Source of the DNA: Diphasiastrum complanatum
Taxonomy: Eukaryota > Streptophyta > Lycopodiopsida > Lycopodiales > Lycopodiaceae
Assembly (NCBI GenBank): GCA_029204225.1
Contig: CM055102.1
Location: 11,873,939 to 11,937,938 of the forward strand
Direction of reading: 5' to 3'
Length of the DNA: 64,000 bases
A program made the position numbers and the translations under genes. The notes beneath the pieces were generated by a model. That model worked only from the letters and a program-made list of their open reading frames with translations. It had not been told where the DNA came from and made no database searches. Every line of letters begins with the position of its first letter. Within the stretch, counting starts at the first letter, position 1. Of the stretch, positions 31,160-41,032 are shown one piece after another.

Positions 31160-32479
31160 TCTCTTTCTGTACATAATCTTTTTGTCAGAACTCCATATGA
31201 TTCTAACTAGGTTTATTTTTATTCTGACCATTATAACCAATACGAGACTTATTTAGCTAATAAAATTAATCTGCTTTGCGATTATTTTGATTATTTTCTT
31301 CTAAATTCAAATAGAAACTAGAGATTAGATCTCAAATTTTGTACAGAGTTGAAAGATAAAACTTCAAAGATTACTAATACTATTGTAGAAGCCGACAAAT
31401 TTTTTTTGCAGCATAGTATAAGTTTAAATTCTCAAGGAGTTGTTTTTGTTGTTAGACCATTTTTTATGGTTGTAGTGAAGGCAAAAGAGGCCACATTTGA
31501 AAAGGCTATATATTTCATCGACTACAATCTAGTGGCAAAATTTTATTTGATTCCATATGAGAATAAGTAAGGATTGCTAGTTTGCTTTTGTTGTCTTTTA
31601 TTTGGATTATTACTCCAGTTAAAACGGATTCTAATTTTCATTTTGATTATTGCAGTCGGCATTGGAGCCTGAATATTCTTTTTGTAAAAATAAATAACGA
31701 GGGAGTATCAAATTTTTTATGTGTAAAACTAAACTAAACTGATAATACACATACAGAATTTGATTCTCTACTTCATGAGGCCGTTCATGAAATATCGACA
31801 ATGGCAACCTCGATTGGAGAGATAACCATTAAATCTCTCAAGGTATATACAATTTATCTTTGATATGCATCTATTTTTTTCAGTTTAAATCTATCGTCAT
31901 AGCATGAATAAATTTAATGTCATAATATTACTAATTTTCGTTCAATATATGCAATGTGTACAACAAAGGAATGCTTTTAGTTGTGCATGGTTCATCCTGT
32001 ACACAACAAAGCTCTTTTTTGAGTGGTACAATTTACAAGTCGATGTAGATATTGAAAAGGTAATATTTTGTTCATTTGTAGTTCTTTTCATTCTGATTCT
32101 TATTTTTTTAGTGTCATTGTTAGTAATTTGCTCATTCACGTGTTTTGTGATGACAGTTTTCTCATTCACGTGTTTTGTATTGACAGTTCACTCTTGACCC
32201 GTACACTCTCAACGATGTTTATAGATTTCGGCAAGAGTTATCAAAACTTATGTAAAAAACGGTGTAAGTGTTCCGTCTGAAATCAAGGGCCCGAAAAAAC
32301 ATGTTGTTCCTATCTTAACAGCCTTTCAGGTTGCTTAGGATGCAGATATTGTTATATACAATAAAAAAGACATAGAAGTCCTTCCCAATATAGAGGAAGG
32401 TGAAATTATAGGAGAGGGGACTGTTGCCTTAACAATTCCTAATACTAATATAGAAAATATAGAAAAACTTACTGAATAG
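31160..32479 (+). pseudogene. Ulp1/SENP-like (C48) cysteine protease pseudogene with introns
   Basis: Frames lead through FYLIPYEN to a catalytic-type HW (His codon 31660-31662, HWSLNILFV). They continue through EFDSLL (candidate Asp codon 31762-31764) to VQQRNAFSCAW (candidate Gln and the Cys codon at 31982-31984). This H...D...Q...C order is that of de-SUMOylating Ulp1 proteases, which also occur in Mutator-like and other transposons. Two likely introns are 31567-31655 (GTAAGG...TTGCAG) and 32060-32186 (GTAATA...TGACAG). After them come FTLDPYTLNDVYRFRQELSK and a tail ending EKLTE. Stops near 31215, 31320, 31735 and 32340 and at least two frame changes suggest a pseudogene. Confidence 0.62.
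32131..32190 (+). repeat. 30-bp tandem duplication of a 3' splice site
   Basis: Two adjacent copies of ctcattcacgtgttttgt-atgacagtt lie end to end (32131-32160 and 32161-32190). Each ends in a TGACAG acceptor-like site within the putative C48-locus intron. Confidence 0.65.
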
Positions 32480-32756
32480 GATTTCATTTGTAAAGGTGTA
32501 TATATTTTCATCCAAATAAGAGATACAATCTTATATGTAAACAACCCATTTATGGAATTTTTATTGAAATCAATATAGATTCTCCATAGTGTAATATTGG
32601 ATTGCTAACATCTAACACACCTGTAGAAATCCACTGGGTTCTCATTCATTTATGTTGGATGGATATAAATCTGCAAGAGAAAAATGATCAGATTGGCAAG
32701 TTTACTAATAGATATTAATGAATGACAAAAATCAAAGTATTGTAAAATATCAATAC
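32480..32756. other. Unassigned spacer in the H3/C48 island
   Basis: This is AT-rich sequence between the end of the C48-like frames and the opposing exon. It would hold the start of that exon's intron on the minus strand. No other feature is seen. Confidence 0.4.
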
Positions 32757-33076
32757 TTACCATTGTTTTTTGTGTGATCCTGATGGTTGAATCCTTGCAC
32801 ATTTATCTCTAAATGCATATATACATGTTGGACTAGAATTTTAGAAATAGATTTTCCTCCTGATGATGTTCTGAAATCCAAAATTTTAGCCTTCCAATAA
32901 GATTGAAATGATAGTTTTGACCTTTTGCTTTTTTGAAATGTTCCTCTTGATGATGGATGCATCAAAACCCAAGAGTTTTTTGAATATTTTCCTGGCACCC
33001 ATAATCCATTGTCATCTTTCTCGTTGAAGAGAAGCACAGAGTCGATTGAGGAGCACGGATTCTTTGATGGCGCCAT
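32757..33076 (-). CDS. Hypothetical first exon, minus strand
   Basis: An ATG at 33076 (ATGGCGCC context) opens about 106 codons (MAPSKNPCSSIDSVLLF, then DDNGLWVPGKYSKNSWVLM, then SYWKAKILDF). These run to a canonical donor (AATG|GTAAGT, the plus strand reading ACTTAC at 32751-32756). Good start context plus an exact donor suggest a real or recently real exon. The WVPG and YWKAKILDF phrases faintly recall chromatin-reader folds, but I cannot assign a family. It is convergent with the C48-like locus. Confidence 0.45.
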
Positions 33077-33559
33077 TCGTTATGTGCAGGCAAAAATTTG
33101 AAACACTAAACCATGAATCTGAAAATATGTGTATGCAAAAAGCCATGAATCTGAAAATATGTGTAGGCAAAAATTTGAAACACTGAACTATTTGGTGCCA
33201 TGAGTTAACTCTAGTTAACCTTGTAAACCACGATTTGACAATGCATATACATTAATGGTACATCCATTTTCTCAATGTCTCAACCATCTATCATATTCAT
33301 TTTCAATATTTTTGGGTCTCTTCAGACAATGACGAGTTGAAAGGGCAGGCCTCAACAACCAATAGCATTTTCACATGCTGTCCGACGAAACAATAATATA
33401 TTTAAGAAGTTTTTATTTTATTTATATTTGGAAAATTCTACGTTATGTAGAACCCCGCTTTCAAGGTATCAATTGGTCCACAAGGCTACAAAAATAAGAA
33501 AAAAATAAAAAAAAACATCTTTTTCAAAGGCCCTCGTCGGGCTATAGGTTTCTCTAATG
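33077..33559. other. Unassigned AT-rich spacer
   Basis: No gene is visible. Near its right end ctttttcaaaggccct...gtttctctaatg (about 33509-33557) partly repeats cttta-caaaaggccct...ctttctctaatg at about 30812-30850. The two could be flanking copies of one repeat around the H3/C48 island. Confidence 0.35.
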
Positions 33560-34205
33560 AATATGATGGTACTTCATAGGTATATTCTTGGTATTTGAGT
33601 GAAAAATTGATCCTGGGCTAAGTAAATAACACGCTGAGAATCCATCTTCATGATGGAAGGATCTTCGTGATGTATGTCGATTGCCTGCAACATCATCTTT
33701 AACCACATTACCTCATTTGCCACTTTCAATGCTACCACATATTTGGCTTCGCAAGAGGATAGAGCCACAAGTGTCTACTTCTTGTAGATCCAGCTGATTG
33801 TTGCTCCACATGCTATCGAACATCCACCTGTCATGGATTTGATGTTGTCTTTGTAGTTCACCCAGCTTGCATCATTGTAGTGTTGCAATATAAATTCATC
33901 TTCTACTTTATAGATCAATCCCAACTTTTGGGTGTCTTTTAGATATTTTATTCATTTTGCCATCAACCAATGTTGCAAGGATTGGAGGATAATTGACTTA
34001 GTAAATAGACAAAAATTGCTAATTTTTGATTGATTATTTGGCATATGTTCTCATCAAATAGGACTCGTATTCCAAGATCGGCTATCCTTGACACAGAGAG
34101 TAGATCTCTCTTCAATGTAGATACATAGAGTGCTCCTTGAAGCTCTGCATGCCCCAACAATGTACGTAACTACAGATTTCTGATGCTTTCGACATCGTGT
34201 CTGCA
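33560..34205 (-). pseudogene. Copia fragment H: protease tail fused to RNase H
   Basis: The minus strand reads a protease-end segment (LYVSTLKRDLLSVSRIADLG) near 34130-34060. After a short gap it reads RNase H with HYNDASWVNYKDNIKS, SSCEAKY and MDSQRVIYLAQD. Integrase and RT are entirely missing. Stops and a frame change are present. The wording differs from G, R and C, so this is another copia family. It abuts the truncated end of element B. Confidence 0.8.
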
Positions 34206-34213
34206 TCCATCGC

Positions 34214-35018
34214 CTAGTCTAACTTAGAAGTGGATCTTCCTTCATGCTTTGCCTTGATGAAGCCCTCGGGTTGCCTCATATAGATCTCCTCCTCCAAGTG
34301 ACCATTGAGGAAAGTATTTGTGAAATCAAGTTTGAATGGCTCCCAATTGAAGGTATTAGCAAGACTAATGATCAATCTAATAGTAACAAGCTTAGCCACA
34401 GGAGCAAAAGTCTCATCATAATCAATGTCTTTGGTTTGTAAAAAAACTTTTGCTACAAGCCCAACTTTATGCTTACTTATTGATCCATCTTGGTTATACT
34501 TCAATCTATACACCCACTTGCAATCAAGTGGTTTCTTTCCTTGAGGAAGATTCACAAGATCCCAAGTATGATTCACTCTACTTGCATAGCATTTATCCAA
34601 ATCTTAGATTTACAAGCATCTTCATAGCATGTTGGCTCATCTAACATTGAAGTAGGAAAAGTGTAAGATGTGAAAGATGATGAGCCTTCTCTTTGATCAC
34701 CTTTGCCATCATAGGTGAGCCTCAATAGCTCGGCCCTTGCTCTTGTGGATCTTCTTGGAGTTCTTGGATACTCAAGTTCTTCATCACTTGGAAGATCCTC
34801 CTCCATTCTAGCATGATCTTTGGCATCAAGATGATTAGTAGCATTATTATCCAATTCACAAACATGTCCTTCATAAAAAATAACAACCCTACTCACTATC
34901 ACTTTTCTAGTGATGGGATTGAAGACTCTATAACCTTTTCTATTCTCACCATATCCCACAAAGATGTCTTTGATGGAGGTTGCATCATCCTTCCTCCTTG
35001 TATTCAAGGATTGGTGTA
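34214..35018 (-). pseudogene. Copia element B, 3' part (INT end and RT start)
   Basis: Minus-strand frames give the integrase C-terminal region (RRKDDATSIKDIFVGYGENRKGYR, interrupted), the linker (RRSTRARAELLRLTYDGKG) and the RT N-terminus (TWDLVNLPQGKK, CKWVYRLKYNQDGSISK, NTFLNGHLEEEIYMRQPEGF). The sequence stops at about 34235 inside RT, where fragment H begins. Element R separates it from the remainder of B at 41033-41893. Confidence 0.88.
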
Positions 35019-35031
35019 CCTAGCTATCTTG

Positions 35032-35851
35032 TGTGAGAAATTGGCAAAAATCTAGCTTGGTATTTTTTACGATAGAAGTTTGTAAGTGAATCTCACATGT
35101 GTGGAGGATGTTCCCACATGTGGAGAATTGTAAAGTAAATCAAAATGTTTGATATAGGGGTCTCATAGAATTTCATAGTCAAGCATTTAGGTGTAGGATG
35201 TTGATAGGGTCAAATTTGGCATAGATGGCAAATTATCCATTTCCACTTGTAATGCCAATATTGAGCCAAAATAGAGCCAAACTTGTGCCAATTAGAGTGT
35301 AGACAAGTGTCATGCTTTTGTTTGATGAAGCTTAAAAGGTCCAATAGGATTTAGAGGTGGAACCTTGTGAGGTCCAATAGAAAATTTAGGTGTGCTTGAA
35401 TATAGTCCAATAGAATTTAGAGGTGCATGGATCAATGGTCCAATAGGATTAAGAGGTGGCAAAGTGTGATCCAATCATAGTTAAGCATAGTGGTAGCTCA
35501 TGAATCTATTAGTATCATTGTACTCCTCCTTTTGGATCTAATTGATTTTGAGATTGAGTGGATTTTGAGTGTCATTGAATTTCTAGCTTTCTCTCTCTAC
35601 CTGAGAGCTCTTGATAGTTTTTCTCTCTCTACCCAAGGAGAGCAGCTTGTTTTTACTTAGAATACTTTTGGAACACTTCCCACATGTGTGAGTGAGAGGT
35701 GGAAGTGATTGAATGCATGTAGTAGTGTGTTTTTGCCATAGAATCAAAGATAGATCTTGAATCGCAATCTAGTCTTGATCTTGGTGCATCTACACACCTT
35801 AGGAGATCACAAGTACATGTAGTGGACAATCCACACGTGTGAAATTCAACA
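35032..35851 (+). repeat. Element R LTR, first (outer) copy
   Basis: It is 820 bp, starting TGTGAGAAATTGGC and ending GAAATTCAACA before a PBS. It is very close to the second copy. In the first 300 bases it agrees with the 3' LTR, against the second copy, at GGTCTCATAG and at ATTAGAG. It carries several CCAAT-type repeats (35339-35480) and G-boxes. Confidence 0.93.
35339..35480 (+). repeat. CCAAT-box direct repeats in the R LTR
   Basis: Four to five copies of (g)gtccaatagnatttagaggtg are spaced about 30-45 bases apart. Equivalent arrays occur in the other two R LTRs (about 36270-36405 and 40520-40650). CCAAT boxes are common promoter-proximal elements, so these may be U3 enhancers. Confidence 0.65.
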
Positions 35852-35960
35852 TGGTATCAGAGCCTACCTAAGGTTACCATGCATTTTGATCCATTTGAGT
35901 GAAAACTATTCATCAATCTTGAGCTAGAAATTGTCAAGGCCCATTTTCCTAGCTATCTTG
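35852..35960 (+). repeat. Duplicated leader segment between the tandem R LTRs
   Basis: It begins with the PBS TGGTATCAGAGC (35852-35863) and runs 109 bases to CCTAGCTATCTTG, where the second LTR starts abruptly. The same leader follows the second LTR but lacks about 22 bases (gcattttgatccatttgag...). There it continues past CCTAGCTATCTTG (36854-36866) into TTCAATTTTGG. Thus LTR+leader (929 bp) is tandemly repeated. Confidence 0.9.
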
Positions 35961-36779
35961 TGTGAGAAATTGGCAAAAATCTAGCTTGGTATTTTTTATG
36001 ATAGAAGTTTGTAAGTGAATCTCACATGTGTGGAGGATGTTCCCACGTGTGGAGAATTGTAAAGTAAATCAAAATGTTTGATATAGGGGTCTCGTAGAAT
36101 TTCATAGTCAAGCATTTAGGTGTAGGATGTTGATAGGGTCAAATTTGGCATAGATGGCAAATTATCCATTTCCACTTGTAATGCCAATATTGAGCCAAAA
36201 TAGAGCCAAACTTGTGCCAATTACAGTGTAGACAAGTGTCATGCTTTTGTTTGATGAAGCTTAAGAGGTCCAATAGGATTTAGAGGTGGAACCTTGTGAG
36301 GTCCAATAGAAAATTGAGTGTGCTTGAATATAGTCCAATAGAATTTAGAGGTGCATGGATCAATGGTCCAATAGGATTAAGAGGTGGCAAAGTGTGATCC
36401 AATCATAGTTAAGCATAGTGTTAGCTCATGAATCTATTAGTATCATTGTACTCCTCCTTTTGGATCTAATTGATTTTGAGATTGAGTGGATTTTGAATGT
36501 CATTGAATTTCTAGCTTTCTCTCTCTACCCGAGAGCTCATGATGGTTTTTCTCTCTCTACCCGAGGAGAGCAGCTTGTTATTACTTAGAATACTTTTGGA
36601 ACACTTCCCACACGTGTGAGTGAGAGTTGGAAGTGATTGAATGCATGTAGTAGTGTGTTTTTGCCATAGAATCAAAGATAGATCTTGAATCACAATCTAG
36701 TCTTGATCTTGGTGCATCTACACACCTTAGGAGATCACAAGTACATGTAGTGGACAATCCACACGTGTGAAATTCAACA
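35961..36779 (+). repeat. Element R LTR, second (inner) copy
   Basis: It is 819 bp with TG...CA ends, followed by a PBS at 36780-36791. It differs from the outer copy at few positions and more from the 3' LTR, so the tandem duplication is probably younger than the original insertion. Confidence 0.93.
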
Positions 36780-36791
36780 TGGTATCAGAGC
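36780..36791 (+). promoter_or_regulatory. Primer binding site of element R
   Basis: TGGTATCAGAGC lies immediately after the inner LTR and is complementary to initiator tRNA-Met. A second copy lies at 35852-35863. Confidence 0.93.
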
Positions 36792-37514
36792 CTACCTAAG
36801 GTTACCATAAACTATTCATCAATCTTGAGCTAGAAATTGTCAAGGCCCATTTTCCTAGCTATCTTGTTCAATTTTGGATCAAAAGAGATCAAAAGGACAT
36901 TGATTGGGTCTGACCTGGTACTATACGGAATCAGGTGCTCAGACACGTGTGAGGAAAATCCAATTTCAGTTTGGGAGTTCTCTTTCATGTTTGATCCAAA
37001 AATCTTGCTAGATAGCTTGTTTTGAAACTATTTTTGTCTAGTTTTTGATGCAATCAGTTTCATTCCATTTGGTTGAGCCAATCAAAAGTTATAAGCTTTT
37101 GAAGAGGGCTAGGTAGGGCACCTAGACCTGGGTGGACACATTTGGTTTGGTCAAAAGATTGCTTGTTTGATCCAAAATCACAGTTGAATGCTTACCAATC
37201 TCATCTATATGTGATCTAGGCACTGTTTTGAGATCTTCGCCATTTTGTTTCATGCAATATCATTGTATTTGAGTTAAATTTGGTTTCTTAGTGTATTTCA
37301 CACGTGCTGAGAGTGTTTGATCCTAACTTTGCCCATACTCCATCATTTGATGTGAAGTAGATCTAGTTTTGGAGAGATTGAGATAGCTAGTGAGAATCAT
37401 CTCACAGTTTGTTGCAAGATCTTGCATAGGAGATGGTAGCACACCATTATTGGATCCTATAGTGAGAGAGAAGCAACATTTTTTGTTCATCACTTTTATT
37501 TATCTCCACTTTAC

Positions 37515-39605
37515 ATGACTTCAATGAGTTCATACTTGTTGCAACCAATTGAGAGATTGTCTACTTCCAATTATTCAATATGGAAGTTGAGGATGGAGTC
37601 CATCTTGATACTCCAAGATGTGATGGACATTGTACTTGGGATTGAGGAGGAGCCTCAAGTCCTTCAAGAAGTACAAAAATACAAGAAGAGAGCTAGGATG
37701 GCTCTCCACTACATTAAGATGAATGTCTCTAATGAGATATTGAGGGAGATTGGTGATTGTTCTACATCCAAGGAAGCTTGGGATTGTCTCAAGTCCATCT
37801 ATGAGGCTAAGAACACCTCTAGGCTCCTCACTCTTAGAAATCAAATATTCCAAAGTAGTCAAAAGAGTGATGAGAGTGCATCTAATTATGTTTTGAGAGT
37901 CAAGGATATTCATAGGGAGCTTGCATGTATTGGTGACGCAATCAATCAAAGTGAGCTAGTCCAAGTCATTCTCAATGGCTTGAGAGATGAATATGACAAC
38001 CTTGTCCAATCCTATGCTATTAAGGAGGAGCTACCAAGTTTGGAGGCCCTTCAAAGTGTGCTTATTTCTGAAGAATCAAGACAAGAGTACAAACTCTTGA
38101 GGATGGACAAGCTATCACTCAATCATGATGATGGCAAAGTTCTATTTGCCAAACACAAAGAGAGGAGTAAGAAGCAACACCATCACTTCTCTAATGACAA
38201 AGATAAAGACCAAGATGGAGAGGAGGAGGATACCTCTCATGCTTCTAATTCAAATCTCAAGAAGAAGATGATCAAGTGCTTTTATTGTGGCAAGAAAGGC
38301 CATTATGCCACCAATTGCTTCAAGAAGAAGAATCAACTCAATCAAGCCAACATCACCAATGAGAAAGAAGACTATATTGCAAGTGATGGAGAAGGCTCTC
38401 TTATGGCATCAAGCTTCTCCTCTTCCACCTTCAACAAGGATGACTCATGGTATATTGATAGTGGAGCATCTTCACATATGTGTGGCTCCAAGCACTTTTT
38501 TTCATCTATTATGCCTTATGATGGAGTCAAGAAGACCATATACTTTGCAAGTAAGCATGAATGCAATATTGAAGGAGTAGGGATTATTCCCTCGAAGCTT
38601 GCATCTTCTAAAGATCTCTTTCTCAACAATGTTCTTTTTGTCCCAAAGCTTACAAAGAACATCTTAAGTGTTGGCCAACTTCTTGATAGTGGCTTTGATG
38701 TCAATTTCAATATTGACAATTGTGTGATTAAGAAGGATGGTGAGATCCTTGCATATCAAGATTTGAAGGCATTATACAAATTGGATCCAAGTGAGAGTGC
38801 AAACTCTCTTGATGTTTCTTATATTTCCAATATTTCAAAGGAGGAGGATTACACAAGATGCACATATCTTCTCTCTTCAAGTATTATGGTGTATGATTAT
38901 TCCTTATTATTCAAAGCATATGTTGAGAAGAAATTCTCATTGAAGATCAAAGCTTTGAGGAGTATTGGAGCTCTTGAAGGAATAGCACCATATGAAGTTT
39001 TATTCAAGATGAAGCCTAAGGTTGATCACCTTAGTGAACTTGATAGTGCTTGCTTTGCACATATTCCCTTGGAAACAAGAAGGAAGGATGATCCAAGCTC
39101 ATGGATCATGATTGGATACTCATCCATCAAGGAGGCCTTTAGTGTCTTTACACTCTCTATTTCAAATGTGATCGTGAATAGAGATGTCATATTGCATGAA
39201 GATTCAATCTTGGAAGTGGCCGAGATCAAGGCTTCTCAAGAAGCATCACAAGTTATCCTTTTTGAAGGTATTCAAGTTATGATGGGGCCAATGTGTGAGG
39301 AGGAGTTTCTTCTTCATATGATTTCAAGAAGATCTTCAAGATGCATGGCCGAGTCTTTATGGCTCACCTTACATGGCAAAGAGGGGCATCTTTCATGTTG
39401 TATCTACTACAACACATTCATATATGCTTCTCTTCCTTTGCTTGAAATGCTATCTTGCTTCATTGAATTTTTTGGATCTCAAAGTTCAAGAAAAGCTATA
39501 CTAGTTTTGTATGATGCTTATGCTATGGACATGTTTCTTGTCATTATTGACTTAGATGTGTTTCCAATACTTTTTGAAAGCAAGATATTGTATTGTCAAA
39601 AGTAA
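37515..39605 (+). CDS. Gag-protease polyprotein of element R with deleted integrase (696 aa)
   Basis: The single open frame begins MTSMSSYLLQPIERLS. Gag/UBN2 is residues 1-200, the zinc knuckle is C255-C258-H263-C268, and the protease has Asp315 (SWYIDSGASSHM). Near residue 443 it jumps from the end of protease to mid-integrase (YLLSSS, KAYVEKKFSLKIKALRS). Near 483 it jumps again to the integrase C-terminal part (APYEVLFKMKPKVDHL). All three integrase catalytic residues are lost, yet both joins keep the frame. The last about 100 residues follow a linker-like RRSSR stretch and match no RT. The product could still form gag particles but cannot copy or insert itself. Confidence 0.9.
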   Translation: MTSMSSYLLQPIERLSTSNYSIWKLRMESILILQDVMDIVLGIEEEPQVLQEVQKYKKRARMALHYIKMNVSNEILREIGDCSTSKEAWDCLKSIYEAKNTSRLLTLRNQIFQSSQKSDESASNYVLRVKDIHRELACIGDAINQSELVQVILNGLRDEYDNLVQSYAIKEELPSLEALQSVLISEESRQEYKLLRMDKLSLNHDDGKVLFAKHKERSKKQHHHFSNDKDKDQDGEEEDTSHASNSNLKKKMIKCFYCGKKGHYATNCFKKKNQLNQANITNEKEDYIASDGEGSLMASSFSSSTFNKDDSWYIDSGASSHMCGSKHFFSSIMPYDGVKKTIYFASKHECNIEGVGIIPSKLASSKDLFLNNVLFVPKLTKNILSVGQLLDSGFDVNFNIDNCVIKKDGEILAYQDLKALYKLDPSESANSLDVSYISNISKEEDYTRCTYLLSSSIMVYDYSLLFKAYVEKKFSLKIKALRSIGALEGIAPYEVLFKMKPKVDHLSELDSACFAHIPLETRRKDDPSSWIMIGYSSIKEAFSVFTLSISNVIVNRDVILHEDSILEVAEIKASQEASQVILFEGIQVMMGPMCEEEFLLHMISRRSSRCMAESLWLTLHGKEGHLSCCIYYNTFIYASLPLLEMLSCFIEFFGSQSSRKAILVLYDAYAMDMFLVIIDLDVFPILFESKILYCQK

Positions 39606-40212
39606 GCTCTTGGTTCTAGTAAGAACAAGATTGAGCTTGGTACTCACTTTTTTGAAAATCATGTTTTCAAATGTTTTGAGGCAAACTGTAAACTCCTCTT
39701 GAGATTAAGTGAAGCATCCAAAGTGGACACTTACATCCTTGAGAGAGTAACTAGACTAAAAAAAGATCAAGATAGTCTTTGATATCAAGATTAGATCCAT
39801 CATGGATATAGTTCATTGTATGTGGACTAGTCAAGCTAGAAAGCATAATCTTGATAATCATCATTGTTTCACATCTTATGATCTTGATCTCCATGATCCT
39901 TATGAGGCTTGGAAGCCTCAGATTTCTCTATTTATGGTGCATCCATCATGCAAGTGGAACTTTCAAGGCAAAGGTCATCATCAAGCATGGAGGAAGCCCA
40001 TGATAATAGTGGCATATTGGTGGAGCACTCTTCAAAGGCATTGGCAAGAGATCTCTACCAAAGAGATCTTATCATGGATATGGTGAGGGTGCTACTATGA
40101 TGGATTCCTTGGCTGATCTTCACTTCTTATGCATACCAAAGGATCCACTCAAAAAGATTTACAAACTTCTCAAATGATCTAGTACCTTTCCAAGCTATTT
40201 TTTGAGGAGGAG
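39606..40212 (+). other. Anonymous 3' region and PPT of element R
   Basis: Where RT and RNase H should be, no copia motif is found. A 22-base stretch at 39708-39729 (agtgaagcatccaaagtgg...) matches, with one difference, the minus strand of element L at 51703-51724 or so. The region ends in the polypurine tract TTTGAGGAGGAG (40201-40212) next to the 3' LTR. Short frames only. Confidence 0.6.
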
Positions 40213-41032
40213 TGTGAGAAATTGGCAAAAATCTAGCTTGGTATTTTTTATGATAGAAGTTTGTAAGTGAATCTCACATGTGTGGAGGATGTTCCCACGT
40301 GTGGAAAATTGTAAAGTAAATCAAAATGTTTGATATAGGGGTCTCATAGAATTTCATAGTCAAGCATTTAGGTGTAGGATGTTGATAGGGTCAAATTTGG
40401 CATAGATGGCAAATTATCCATTTCCACTTGTAATGCCAATATTGAGCCAAAATAGAGCCAAACTTGTGCCAATTAGAGTGTAGACAAGTGTAAAGTTTTT
40501 GTTTGATGAATTCCAAGAGGTCCAATAGGATATAGAGGTGGAACCTTGTGAGGTCCAATAGGAAATTGAGGCGTGCTTGAATATAGTCCAATAGAATTAA
40601 GAGGTGCATAGATCAATGATCCAATAGGATCAAGAGGTGACAAAATGTGGACCAATCATAGTTAAGCATAGTGGTAGCTCGTGGACCTACTAGTATCATT
40701 GTACTCCTCATTTTGAAGTTAATTGATTTGGTGATTTCATGGATTTTGTGAGTTATTGGATTTCTAGCTTTCTCTCTCTACCCGAGAGCTCTCGATGCAT
40801 TTTCTCTCTCTACCCGAGGAGAGCAGCTTGTTTTTACTTAGATTATTTTTTGAATACTTCCCACACGTGTGAGTGAGAGTTGGAAGTGATTGAATGCATG
40901 TAGTAGTGTGTTTTTGCCATAGAATCAAAGATAGATCTTGAATCTCAATCTAGTCTTGATCTTGGTGCATCTACACACCTTAGGAGATCACAAGTACATG
41001 TAGTGGACAATCCACATGTGTGAAATTCAACA
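40213..41032 (+). repeat. 3' LTR of element R
   Basis: It is 820 bp with the same ends as the other R LTRs, ending TTCAACA before GCAAG. It shows visibly more differences from the two 5' copies (for example tgtaaagttttt versus tgtcatgctttt), pointing to an older insertion than G. Confidence 0.93.

Larger units (their letters stand above)
35032..41032 (+). mobile_element. Non-autonomous copia element R with tandem LTR-leader
   Basis: In order it comprises LTR (35032-35851), leader (35852-35960), a second LTR (35961-36779), leader, an open gag-protease frame, an anonymous 3' region, PPT and 3' LTR (40213-41032). It interrupts element B: the two flanks align to adjacent parts of a copia integrase. 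The right flank reads GCAAG, but the left 5 bases are TCTTG. The left flank instead ends CCTAGCTATCTTG, a 13-base match to R's own leader. RT, RNase H and the integrase triad are missing. Confidence 0.88.
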
